Positions 27,804 through 35,467 of a stretch of DNA of 56,750 bases are shown piece after piece. The notes under the pieces were generated by a model that did no database searches, had not been told where the DNA came from, and saw only the letters and a program-made list of their open reading frames with translations. The position numbers and the translations under genes were made by a program. Numbering within the stretch: the first letter of the stretch is position 1; the number at the start of each line of letters is the position of its first letter. Location: contig CAIJPE010000167.1 of the NCBI GenBank assembly GCA_903822435.1, positions 1-56,750 on the forward strand, given 5' to 3'. The stretch comes from an uncultured beta proteobacterium. Its GTDB lineage: Bacteria > Pseudomonadota > Gammaproteobacteria > Burkholderiales > Burkholderiaceae_C.

Positions 27804-27832
27804 TTGACTCCCCGGCCCGGCCCCGTGATACT
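27804..27832 (+). promoter_or_regulatory. Candidate sigma-70 promoter for suyA
   Basis: TTGACT (27804-27809, five of six matches to -35), a 17-base spacer, then GATACT (27827-27832, four of six to -10). Transcription would start near 27839. A strong AGGAG site (27866-27870) precedes the suyA ATG. Position directly beside the operator suggests control at RNA polymerase binding. Confidence 0.55.
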
Positions 27833-27876
27833 GCCCGCCGGCCGGCCCCAAGGCGCCGGTGGTACAGGAGCAAGAG

Positions 27877-28158
27877 ATGATTCATTTCGTATTGCACGAC
27901 GCCCACGACAGCGTGGCCGTGGTGGTGGTTGAAGGCGTGACGGCGGGCATGGCGCTCAACGGCTGGATCATGGACGAGGACCGCATGGTCGCGCTCGACG
28001 CCCGGCAGGACATCCCCATCGGCCACAAGGTGGCGCTGAAGAACCTGAGCGTGGGCGATACCGTCATCAAGTACGGCATCGACATGGGCAAGGTCGTTGC
28101 GCCCATCCAGGCGGGCGAGCATGCGCATGTGCACAACATCAAGACAAAGAGATGGTGA
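27877..28158 (+). CDS. suyA: (R)-sulfolactate sulfo-lyase subunit alpha
   Basis: A 93-aa SAF-domain protein of the UxaA N-terminal type, the small subunit of (2R)-3-sulfolactate sulfo-lyase, which splits sulfolactate into pyruvate and sulfite. Typical features are the I-G-H-K-V-A-L segment near 48 and the G-D-x-V-I-K-Y-G motif near 62-69, then H-A-H-V-H-N at the end. The small/large split form, not the fused 490-aa UxaA form, is characteristic of SuyAB. Alternative: a split altronate or galactarate dehydratase small subunit, judged much less likely given slcC, comC and sorAB downstream. Confidence 0.88.
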   Translation: MIHFVLHDAHDSVAVVVVEGVTAGMALNGWIMDEDRMVALDARQDIPIGHKVALKNLSVGDTVIKYGIDMGKVVAPIQAGEHAHVHNIKTKRW

Positions 28159-28241
28159 CACCCCCGAAGCGGCTTTCGCCGCTCCCCCCCCCCAGGGGGC
28201 AACCCCGGTGGCCGGGCGGAGCCCGATCCGCGGCGTTTGCT
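28159..28241. repeat. GC-rich intergenic repeat, copy 1
   Basis: Between suyA and suyB. Pattern: CCCCCGAAGCGG, a short dyad (GCGGC..GCCGC), a 10-base C run, AGGGGG, then GGCGGAGCCCGATCCGCGGCG. The last 21 bases match copy 2 at 19 positions. Repeats of this style are common in Comamonadaceae-type genomes (general knowledge). It separates two genes that must be co-expressed, so it probably does not stop transcription. Confidence 0.55.
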
Positions 28242-28271
28242 TGACCAGACATCCCGTTCGAAGGATTTGTA

Positions 28272-29447
28272 ATGAGCATCATCGATAAGAGCACGACGTT
28301 CATGGGCTACCGGCGCGAGAATGGTCGCGTGGGGGTTCGCAATCACGTCATCATCCTTCCGCTGGACGACCTGTCCAATGCGGCGGCCGAGGCCGTGGCA
28401 CACAACATCAAGGGTGCGATGGCCATTCCGCACCCGTATGGGCGGCTGCAGTTCGGCGCTGACCTCGACCTGCACTTCCGCACGCTGATCGGCGCAGGCT
28501 GCAACCCCAACGTGGCGGCGGTCGTGGTCATCGGCATCGAGGACGGCTGGACGCAGAAGGTGGTCGACGGCATCAAGACCACGGGCAAGCCGGTGGTGGG
28601 CTTCGGCATCGAGCAGCACGGCGACCACGACACCATCATGCGGGCCAGCAAGGCCGCGCGCGAGTACGTGCAGTGGGCCAGCGAGAAGCAGCGCGAGGTC
28701 TGCGCGATCCAGGAACTGTGGGTGAGCACCAAGTGCGGCGAAAGCGACACCACCAGCGGCTGCGGTTCCAACCCTTCGGTGGGTGACGCCTTCGACAAGC
28801 TCCACGCCCTGGGCAGCACCCTGTGCTTCGGCGAGACGACCGAACTCACCGGCGGCGAGCAGATCGTGGCCGCCCGCTGCGCGAACGACGCGGTGCGCGA
28901 ACAGTTCATGTTCATGTTCAACCGCTACCAGGACGTGATCAACCGCCACAAGACCTCCGACCTGTCGGACAGCCAGCCCACCAAGGGCAACATCGCCGGC
29001 GGCCTGACCACCATCGAAGAGAAGGCGCTGGGCAACATCCAGAAGATCGGCAAGAAGTGCACGGTCGACGGCGTGATCGACAAGGCAGAGATGCCCACGC
29101 ACCCGGGCCTGTGGTTCATGGATTCGTCTTCCGCGGCGGCCGAGATGGTCACTTTGTGCGCGGCCTCGGGCTATGCGGTGCACTTCTTCCCCACGGGGCA
29201 GGGCAATGTCATCGGCAACCCCATCGTGCCCGTGATCAAGATCTGCGCCAACCCGCGCACGGTGCGCACGATGAGCGAACACGTGGACGTGGACGTGACG
29301 GGCCTGCTGCAGCGCGAGATGACGCTGGACCAGGCCGGCGACAAGCTGCTGGCGTGCATGCTGCGCACGGCCAACGGGCGGCTGACGGCTGCCGAGGCGC
29401 TGGGCCATCGCGAGTTCGTGATGACCCGCCTGTACGAAAGCGCTTGA
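28272..29447 (+). CDS. suyB: (R)-sulfolactate sulfo-lyase subunit beta
   Basis: A 391-aa UxaA/altronate-dehydratase-family large subunit, catalytic part of SuyAB. It opens with [16 protein letters not shown], as the characterised SuyB proteins I recall. Conserved Cys-containing segments likely bind metal: [12 protein letters not shown] (near 156) and a [11 protein letters not shown] motif near 309. Product sulfite is presumably passed to SorAB and pyruvate to central metabolism. AAGGA lies about 8 bases before the ATG. It is 113 bp from suyA because of the repeat. Confidence 0.92.
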   Translation: MSIIDKSTTFMGYRRENGRVGVRNHVIILPLDDLSNAAAEAVAHNIKGAMAIPHPYGRLQFGADLDLHFRTLIGAGCNPNVAAVVVIGIEDGWTQKVVDGIKTTGKPVVGFGIEQHGDHDTIMRASKAAREYVQWASEKQREVCAIQELWVSTKCGESDTTSGCGSNPSVGDAFDKLHALGSTLCFGETTELTGGEQIVAARCANDAVREQFMFMFNRYQDVINRHKTSDLSDSQPTKGNIAGGLTTIEEKALGNIQKIGKKCTVDGVIDKAEMPTHPGLWFMDSSSAAAEMVTLCAASGYAVHFFPTGQGNVIGNPIVPVIKICANPRTVRTMSEHVDVDVTGLLQREMTLDQAGDKLLACMLRTANGRLTAAEALGHREFVMTRLYESA

Positions 29448-29448
29448 T

Positions 29449-29585
29449 GTTGCCCCCGAGCTCGCTCGCGCTCGCTACTTCCCGAGGGGGCCATCCGCCG
29501 ACGGACCGGCGGAGCCGGATCCGTGGCGGGAAGCCTGGCCGGGGGGATGCGCCCCGTGGGTCGCGCTTGGCGCACAACGCGGGGG
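29449..29585. repeat. GC-rich intergenic repeat, copy 2
   Basis: Between suyB and slcC. It has the same skeleton as copy 1: GCCCCCGAG, a dyad of GCTCGC/GCGAGC type, CCCGAGGGGG, then GGCGGAGCCGGATCCGTGGCG, followed by about 60 further bases with GGGGGGAT/GCGCCCC pairing. No gene is supported in it. Confidence 0.5.
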
Positions 29586-29594
29586 GCCATTGAG

Positions 29595-30521
29595 ATGGCT
29601 CGAATCGTCATTACGGAGGTCATGGACAGCCCGGCCGTGGCGCAGTTGGCTGCGGTGCACGACGTGCTGTACGACCCGCTGCTGGTGGACCAGCCTGCTC
29701 GGCTGTTGGCCGAAGCGCCGTCGGCCGACGCGCTGGTGGTCCGCAACCGCACGCAGGTCCGGGGCGAGTTGCTGGCGGCCTTGTCGCGCTGCCGCGTGGT
29801 CGGGCGGCTCGGGGTGGGTCTGGACAACATCGACGTGCCGGGCTGCGAGGCGCGGGGCCTGCCGGTGATCCCGGCCACCGGGGCCAATGCGCTCAGCGTG
29901 GCCGAGTACGTCATCGGCACCGCCCTCGTGCTGCTGCGCGGCGCCTACCAGTCCAACGCCGCAGTGGTGGCCGGCAAGTGGCCCCGCCAGGCGCTGTCCA
30001 ACGGCCGCGAGGCCGCAGGCAAGACGCTCGGGCTGGTGGGCTTCGGCTCCATCGGCCAGCTCACGGCCCGGCTCGCCCAGGCCGTGGGCCTGAAGGTGCA
30101 GGCCTGCGACGCGCTGATGCCGCCGGGCGACCCGGTGTATGCCGGGGCCGGCGTGGCCGGTGTGAGCCTCGAGGCGCTTCTGGCCGGCTCCGACGTGATC
30201 AGCTTGCATGTGCCGCTGGTGGACAGCACGCGGGGCTTGTTCAACGCCACCCGCATCGCCACCATGAAGGCGGGCAGCGTGCTGATCAACACGGCCCGCG
30301 GCGGCATCGTGGACGAAGCCGCGCTGGTGGCCGCCCTGCGCAGCGGTCACCTGGGTGGCGCTGCCCTGGATGTGTTCGGCACCGAGCCGTTGCCGCCTGC
30401 CCCCCAGTTCGCCGATTGCCCGAACCTGATTCTCACGCCGCACATCGCGGGCGTGACGGCCGAGGCCAACGAGCGCGTGAGCACCTTGATCGCCCGCAAG
30501 GTGCTGGAGGCACTGGCATGA
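29595..30521 (+). CDS. slcC: (S)-sulfolactate dehydrogenase (D-2-hydroxyacid dehydrogenase family)
   Basis: A 308-aa NAD+-dependent dehydrogenase. The Rossmann loop is L-G-L-V-G-F-G-S-I-G at about 144-153. The catalytic Arg is in N-T-A-R-G-G-I-V near 234, Glu is in G-T-E-P near 265, and His is in T-P-H-I-A-G near 285. In the sulfolactate pathway this fold oxidises (S)-sulfolactate to 3-sulfopyruvate. Here it sits between suyB and comC, with an ATGA overlap to comC. Named from context plus fold; generic phosphoglycerate dehydrogenase-like activity is the alternative. Confidence 0.83.
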   Translation: MARIVITEVMDSPAVAQLAAVHDVLYDPLLVDQPARLLAEAPSADALVVRNRTQVRGELLAALSRCRVVGRLGVGLDNIDVPGCEARGLPVIPATGANALSVAEYVIGTALVLLRGAYQSNAAVVAGKWPRQALSNGREAAGKTLGLVGFGSIGQLTARLAQAVGLKVQACDALMPPGDPVYAGAGVAGVSLEALLAGSDVISLHVPLVDSTRGLFNATRIATMKAGSVLINTARGGIVDEAALVAALRSGHLGGAALDVFGTEPLPPAPQFADCPNLILTPHIAGVTAEANERVSTLIARKVLEALA

Positions 30522-31519
30522 AGCTTCCCGTCGCCGAGGCCCGGGCCCTGGTCGCCCATGCCCTGGGCCAGGCCGGCGCGGGTCCCGAGATGGCCCGCAG
30601 CACGGCGCAAGCCCTGGTGCTGGCCGAGGCACAAGGCCTGGGTTCGCACGGCCTGAGCCGGGTGGCGCAGTACACCATGCACCTGCGCAATGGCCGGGCC
30701 GATGGCGCCGCTCTGCCCAAGCTGCTGCGGCGCAAGGGCAGCGCGTTGCTGGTGGACGCCGGCACGGGCCTGGCCTTTCCGGCCTGTGAACTGGCGGTGC
30801 GCGAAGCGATGGCCACCGCCCGCGAACACGGCGTGGCCATCGCCGGCGTGGTCCGCAGCCACCATGCGGGCGTCATCGTCGACCACCTCCGTCCCGCCGC
30901 CGCTGCCGGCCTGGTGGGCCTGGGTCTGGCCAACTCGCCCGCGGCCATGCCGGCCGCGGGGGGCCGACACGCCATCTTCGGCACCAACCCCGTGGCCGCG
31001 GTCTTCCCGCGGCAGGGCGCCGATGCATTGATGATCGATCTCAGCCTGAGCGAGGTCGCCCGTGGCAAGCTGATGGTGGCCGCCAAGGAAGGCCGGGCCA
31101 TTCCCGCCGGCTGGGCCCTGGACGCGGCGGGCCAGCCCACCACCGACCCGAAGGCGGGGCTGTCGGGCTCCATGCTGCCCATGGGCGCGGCCACCTCGCC
31201 CAAGGGCGCGATGCTGGCCCTGGTGGTCGAACTGCTGGTCACGGCGCTGATCGGCGCGAATTTCGGCTTCGAAGCCTCCAGCTTCTTCGTCGACGAGGGC
31301 AACCAGCCCGGCCTGGGCCAGCTATTCATCCTGATCGACCCTGCCGCTCTGGCCGGGCAGGCCAGCTACCTGGCCCGCGTCGAGGTGCTGGTGGCCGAGA
31401 TGCTCGTGGACGAGGGCGTGCGCCTGCCCGGTGCCCGGCGTGAGGCGCTGCTTCGGCGGGCCCAGGCCGAAGGCATCGAGGTGGCCGACGCCCTGATCGC
31501 CGCCTGGCGCGGCAGCTGA
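30518..31519 (+). CDS. comC: (R)-sulfolactate dehydrogenase (Ldh2/malate dehydrogenase family)
   Basis: A 333-aa NAD(P)-dependent dehydrogenase of the malate/L-lactate/ComC family. Family marks include L-G-S-H-G-L-S-R near 42-49, R-S-H-H-A-G near 112 (catalytic His), and F-G-T-N-P near 151 (active site). ComC was first described in coenzyme M synthesis and is reused in bacterial sulfolactate metabolism to reduce sulfopyruvate to (R)-sulfolactate, the SuyAB substrate. Together with SlcC it would act as a two-enzyme racemase. Start overlaps the slcC stop by ATGA. Confidence 0.85.
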   Translation: MKLPVAEARALVAHALGQAGAGPEMARSTAQALVLAEAQGLGSHGLSRVAQYTMHLRNGRADGAALPKLLRRKGSALLVDAGTGLAFPACELAVREAMATAREHGVAIAGVVRSHHAGVIVDHLRPAAAAGLVGLGLANSPAAMPAAGGRHAIFGTNPVAAVFPRQGADALMIDLSLSEVARGKLMVAAKEGRAIPAGWALDAAGQPTTDPKAGLSGSMLPMGAATSPKGAMLALVVELLVTALIGANFGFEASSFFVDEGNQPGLGQLFILIDPAALAGQASYLARVEVLVAEMLVDEGVRLPGARREALLRRAQAEGIEVADALIAAWRGS

Positions 31520-31538
31520 ACACGGTTCCATCCCAACC

Positions 31539-32501
31539 ATGCAACGTCGAACGCTTCTCAGTGCGGCCACCCTGTTGCTGCCCGGCCTGGTCGGTGCCCA
31601 GGACTATCCCAAGGCCGGCGCCACGCTGCGCTACGTGGTGCCCTTTCCGCCCGGAGGTCTGACCGACGTGATGGCCCGCCAGGTCGGCCAGCAACTGGCC
31701 GAGCACTGGAAGGTCAATGTCGTCATCGACAACAAGCCCGGCGGCGGCGGCCAGATCGGCGCGGCCGATGTCGCCAAGGCCCCCGGCGACGGCCAGACCC
31801 TGCTGGCCATCACGCTCACGCACGCGGCCAACGTCACGCTGTACAAGGGCCGCGCCAGTTTCGACTTCCAGAAGGACCTGCGGCCCGTGGCCCTGCTGGC
31901 GGGTTCGCCCATGCTGGTGGTGGTGCCCGCGGCCAGTTCCATCACCGATTTCGCGGCCCTGGTGCAGCAGGCCAAGGTGCGCAAGCTCAACGCCGGCTCC
32001 AGCGGCAACGGCACGCCGCCGCATCTCACGCTGGCCCTGTTCAACGACCTGTACAAGACCAGCATCCAGCACGTGCCGTACAAGGGTGGGGCCCCCTCCA
32101 TCACCGACCTCATCGGCGGCCAGCTGGATGTGATCTTCTCCAACCTGCCCGAGAGCGTGGCCCAGGTCAAGAGCGGCAGGCTGCGCGCACTGGCCATCGC
32201 CAGCGGCGCCCGCCACCCGCTGGTGCCCGATGTTCCCACCACCGCCGAGGCCGGCGCCCCGCAACTGCTGGTGGAAAACTGGACCGGCGTGATGGCGCCG
32301 GCCAGCACGCCCGAAGCGGCGGTGGCCAAGCTCGGCGCTGAAGTGCTCAAGATCATGGCCGCCCCCGATGTCGAGGAGCGCGCCCGCGCCCAGGGCTTCC
32401 GGGTGGATGCCCGCGGCCCGCAAGCCTTCGCGCGGTTCCTGTCCGACGAAACTGCCCGCTGGGCCCGCGTGATCGCTGCGGCCGGCATCACCACCGAATA
32501 G
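31539..32501 (+). CDS. TctC/Bug-type substrate-binding protein
   Basis: A 320-aa periplasmic binding protein of the tripartite tricarboxylate transporter (TctC/Bug) family. A short signal peptide ends near V-G-A-Q at about 21. Family motifs are V-V-P-F-P-P-G-G-L-T-D near 34-44, D-N-K-P-G-G-G-G-Q-I-G-A near 66 and Y-K-G-G-A-P near 181. No TctA or TctB genes are in the window; orphan binding proteins of this type are very common in Burkholderiales and may share permeases encoded elsewhere. Sulfolactate ligand is inferred from position (19 bp after comC, 30 bp before sorA). Confidence 0.88.
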   Translation: MQRRTLLSAATLLLPGLVGAQDYPKAGATLRYVVPFPPGGLTDVMARQVGQQLAEHWKVNVVIDNKPGGGGQIGAADVAKAPGDGQTLLAITLTHAANVTLYKGRASFDFQKDLRPVALLAGSPMLVVVPAASSITDFAALVQQAKVRKLNAGSSGNGTPPHLTLALFNDLYKTSIQHVPYKGGAPSITDLIGGQLDVIFSNLPESVAQVKSGRLRALAIASGARHPLVPDVPTTAEAGAPQLLVENWTGVMAPASTPEAAVAKLGAEVLKIMAAPDVEERARAQGFRVDARGPQAFARFLSDETARWARVIAAAGITTE

Positions 32502-32531
32502 CATCGGCCCCGTGTCACTTCCGGAGTACCC

Positions 32532-33773
32532 ATGAGCCGTTCCTCGCCCCCTGACTTCCAACGCCGGCGCCTGGCCGCCGGCACCGCCGCCTGGGCTGCC
32601 ACGGGCGGCCTGCTGGGCTTGTCCGGCCCGGCGCGTGCGCAGACGCCGCCGCGCACAGTGGACCTGCCCTTTGCCAACGGGCGCCGCACCCTGGTGGCCT
32701 ATCCCGAGAAGCGGCCCCTGATGGTGCTGACTTCGCGACCGCCGCAGCTGGAAACTCCGTTCGAGGTCTTCAACGAAGGCCTGATCACCCCCAACGATGC
32801 ATTCTTCGTGCGGTACCACAACGTCGGCATCCCGACCTCGGTGGATCCCGACAAGCACCGCATCAAGATCGCGGGCAACGCGGTGGGCAAACCCTTCGAG
32901 CTCAGCCTGGATGAGTTGCGCACGCAGTTCAAGCCGGTGGAGTTGCTGGCCGTCAACCAGTGCTCGGGCAACAGTCGAGCGCTGTTCAACCCGCGCGTCA
33001 CCGGGGGCCAGCTGGGCAACGGCGCCATGGGCAACGCCCGCTGGGTCGGCGTGTCCCTGAAGGAAGTGCTCGCCCGGGCCGAACTGAAGAACACCGCACG
33101 CCAGGTGACCTTCGACGGCCTGGACACCACGGCCTTCGGCGGCGGAGACTTCGTCAAGGCCCTGGACGTGGGCCATGCCATGGACGGCGAGGTCATGATC
33201 GCCTACCAGATGAACGGTGCTGACCTGCCCATGCTCAACGGCTACCCGGTGCGCCTGGTGGTGCCGGGCTACTACGGCACGTACTGGGTCAAGCACCTGT
33301 CGGAGATCCAGGTCATCGACACCGAGTTCGACGGCTTCTGGATGAAGCCCGCCTACCGCATCCCCGACAACGCCTGCGCCTGCGTCGACCCCGGCAAGGC
33401 TCCTTCGGCCACGCGCCCCATCGGCCGCTTCAACGTGCGGTCCTTCATCACATCGCTGCAGGACGGCTCGCGGCTGGTGGCAGGCCAGGCCACCGTGGTG
33501 CGCGGCATCGCTTTCGATGGCGGCCAGGGCATCCGCGAAGTGGCCTTTTCCACCGATGGCGGGCAAAGCTGGCGCGGCGCCCAGTTGGGCACCGACATGG
33601 GCCGCTATTCGTTTCGCGAGTTCACCTTCGGCTTCACGCCGGGCAAGGGCACCAGCGACCTGCGCGTGCGGGCCTGGAACCGCTCGGGCCAGAGCCAGCC
33701 GGCCGAGGCCCTGTGGCAGCCCGCGGGCTACATGCGCAACGTGGTGGAGTCGATCCAGGTGGTGGCATCATGA
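32532..33773 (+). CDS. sorA: Sulfite:cytochrome c oxidoreductase, molybdopterin subunit
   Basis: A 413-aa periplasmic sulfite dehydrogenase. A twin-arginine signal (Q-R-R-R-L-A-A-G) is cut near A-R-A-Q at about 36. Moco-binding features match the sulfite oxidase family: F-F-V-R-Y-H-N near 94-100 (Arg and His of the active site), the cofactor Cys in V-N-Q-C-S-G-N-S-R near 142, and the active-site Tyr region G-Y-Y-G-T-Y-W-V-K near 242-250. A C-terminal dimerisation domain starts near 290. It oxidises sulfite made by SuyAB to sulfate and passes electrons to SorB, whose gene overlaps by ATGA. Confidence 0.92.
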   Translation: MSRSSPPDFQRRRLAAGTAAWAATGGLLGLSGPARAQTPPRTVDLPFANGRRTLVAYPEKRPLMVLTSRPPQLETPFEVFNEGLITPNDAFFVRYHNVGIPTSVDPDKHRIKIAGNAVGKPFELSLDELRTQFKPVELLAVNQCSGNSRALFNPRVTGGQLGNGAMGNARWVGVSLKEVLARAELKNTARQVTFDGLDTTAFGGGDFVKALDVGHAMDGEVMIAYQMNGADLPMLNGYPVRLVVPGYYGTYWVKHLSEIQVIDTEFDGFWMKPAYRIPDNACACVDPGKAPSATRPIGRFNVRSFITSLQDGSRLVAGQATVVRGIAFDGGQGIREVAFSTDGGQSWRGAQLGTDMGRYSFREFTFGFTPGKGTSDLRVRAWNRSGQSQPAEALWQPAGYMRNVVESIQVVAS

Positions 33774-34132
33774 AGCGCTCCGACGCTTGCAACTTCGCGC
33801 GCGTCGCACGCCGTGCGGCGCTGGCCCTGGGCCTGGTGACCAGCCTGGCCGGCGCTGCCTGGGCAGGGCCCAAGACCATCGAGCTGCCGCCCGATGGCGT
33901 GGTACTCAAGGCCAGCAGCCTGCCGGGTTACGGCAAGGCGCAAGCGCAATGCGTGGCCTGCCACTCGGCGGAGTACATGCTGTATCAGCCGCCCACGGCC
34001 CCGCGGCCCTACTGGGACGCCATGGTCAAGCGCATGAAGACCGTGTTCAAGGCGCCCGTGGACGAGGCCGACATGCCGGCCATCGTCGACTACCTCGTCA
34101 AGACCTACGGCAACGAGCAGCCGCCGCCCTGA
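33770..34132 (+). CDS. sorB: Sulfite dehydrogenase cytochrome c subunit
   Basis: A 120-aa small monoheme c-type cytochrome. A signal peptide ends near A-W-A at about 32. The heme site is C-V-A-C-H near 61-65, and the Met ligand is likely in the A-D-M-P segment near 103 that follows the W-D-A-M-V-K-R-M helix. SorB takes electrons from the Moco centre of SorA and feeds a soluble cytochrome or terminal oxidase. ATG at 33770 chosen because it gives the signal peptide and overlaps the sorA stop (ATGA). Confidence 0.9.
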   Translation: MKRSDACNFARVARRAALALGLVTSLAGAAWAGPKTIELPPDGVVLKASSLPGYGKAQAQCVACHSAEYMLYQPPTAPRPYWDAMVKRMKTVFKAPVDEADMPAIVDYLVKTYGNEQPPP

Positions 34133-34150
34133 CGTCCATGCGCGGTGGCG

Positions 34151-35467
34151 TCAGCTGAAGTGCAGCCCGTCCACCCGCAGCCAGGGCAGCAGCGAGCCGC
34201 CCATGTCCACGCGCTCGCGGCTGACGGCCTGCACGTCGCGCAGCATCTGCGCCACGTTGCCCGAGATCATCGTCTCGGACAGGGCCGGGCCCACCTGGCC
34301 GCCTTCGATGGCGAAGCTGTTCTTGATGACGCCCGAGAAGTCGCCATTGGCCGCCGGGCGGCCCATCGACAGGCGGTCTACCAGGGCTCCCCGGGCCACG
34401 CCTTCCAGCAGGGCCTGGCGTGGCGCAGTTCCTGCGTCCAGCAACCAGCCCTCGCCACCCACGGGCACGTGCGGCAGGCCCGTCTTGCGGCTGCCGTACA
34501 GGCTGGGCGTGAGGCATTGCAGGCGGCCGTCGGCCAGGATGGTGATCGGCGGCGTGTAGAACGCGTCGGCCGAGAAGGGGAGCACGCCGGGGCCTTCGAA
34601 GCGGCTGCGCAGGCTGAGGAGCGGCGACGTCACCTGTTGCCCCACGCTGTCGCGGTAGACCGAGCTGCCGTCGATCAAGGCAGCGTCGCTCAATTGCCCG
34701 AGCAGCCACCCCAGCAGGCTTTCGACGGCCCGCGGCGTGAGCACCACGCTGCCCACGAAACGGCCACCCGGTGGCTGTGTGTGCACCTGCCGCGTCAGAT
34801 CGCGCATCAGGCCCTGGATGTCGAAGCGCTCGACCACCGGCATGCCCAGCAGGCTGTCGCAGGCGCCGCCGGCGTAGTTGAAGGAACTGCTGTGCCCGTC
34901 TTCGCGCGCCAGGCCGAAGACCATGGCTTCGAACCAGCGGGCGTCGGCATGCAAGGCGCTGCCGCCGCTGGTCAAGGTGCAGGCCTGCACATGGGTGTGG
35001 GCGGCCAGGCTGTCTTCCAGCATCACGGTGGGCGTGTGGGCCGAACGCCAGGCGAGCAGCTCGCTCATGGCACCCGCAATCTCGGCCAATTCGGCGCCTT
35101 GCGCCGCAGGCTGGCCCCGCAGGGTGCGTGCATGCTGGCCGCGGGACAGCGCGTTGGCTGCATCCTGTGGGGCCGAGGCCACGCTCTGCCACAGGTCCTG
35201 CACGGTGGACTGCAAGGCCTCGGCATCGATGTCGCTGGCTTCGGTGGCCGCCCTGCGGCCGTCCAGCAGGCCCACCAGTTGCAGTTTCCAGGACTCGTTG
35301 CTGCGCAGCAGGCTGGGCTCGTTGTGTGCGACGCAGACCTCGCTGCGGCGGCTGTGGCTCAGGCTCACCTGGGCTTCGTCGAAGCCCTGTGCCTTCATCA
35401 GGGACAGGGTCTGCTCGGCCAGGGTCTCAGGCGTGGGGTCGGGCGTGCCGGCGGTCATCGCGCTCAC
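34151..35467 (-). CDS. TldE/PmbA-like metalloprotease-pair subunit
   Basis: A 438-aa protein of the TldD/PmbA family, the non-catalytic TldE-type partner: it has no HExxxH motif. The C-terminal region G-D-F-S-G-V-I-K-N-S-F-A-I-E-G-G-Q near 388-404 and I-S-G-N-V-A-Q-M-L near 416 are family features. The known TldD/TldE complex is a peptidase that degrades or matures peptides such as microcin B17 and CcdA. It overlaps the upstream TldD-like gene by ATGA. Confidence 0.87.
   Translation of the reverse strand: MSAMTAGTPDPTPETLAEQTLSLMKAQGFDEAQVSLSHSRRSEVCVAHNEPSLLRSNESWKLQLVGLLDGRRAATEASDIDAEALQSTVQDLWQSVASAPQDAANALSRGQHARTLRGQPAAQGAELAEIAGAMSELLAWRSAHTPTVMLEDSLAAHTHVQACTLTSGGSALHADARWFEAMVFGLAREDGHSSSFNYAGGACDSLLGMPVVERFDIQGLMRDLTRQVHTQPPGGRFVGSVVLTPRAVESLLGWLLGQLSDAALIDGSSVYRDSVGQQVTSPLLSLRSRFEGPGVLPFSADAFYTPPITILADGRLQCLTPSLYGSRKTGLPHVPVGGEGWLLDAGTAPRQALLEGVARGALVDRLSMGRPAANGDFSGVIKNSFAIEGGQVGPALSETMISGNVAQMLRDVQAVSRERVDMGGSLLPWLRVDGLHFS

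Noticed and set aside
28184..28193. A run of ten C as a phase-variation tract
   Set aside because: It lies in the intergenic repeat, not in a coding frame or promoter spacer, so slippage would not switch a gene. It is a spot for sequencing error.
27877..29447. Altronate or galactarate dehydratase (UxaA/GarD) annotation for the two-subunit lyase
   Set aside because: Those enzymes are usually fused and lie with hexuronate genes; the split form next to slcC, comC and sorAB fits sulfolactate sulfo-lyase better.
31326..33566. A minus-strand frame of about 750 codons across tctC and sorA
   Set aside because: Shadow frame without motifs; plus-strand genes have signal peptides and cofactor residues.
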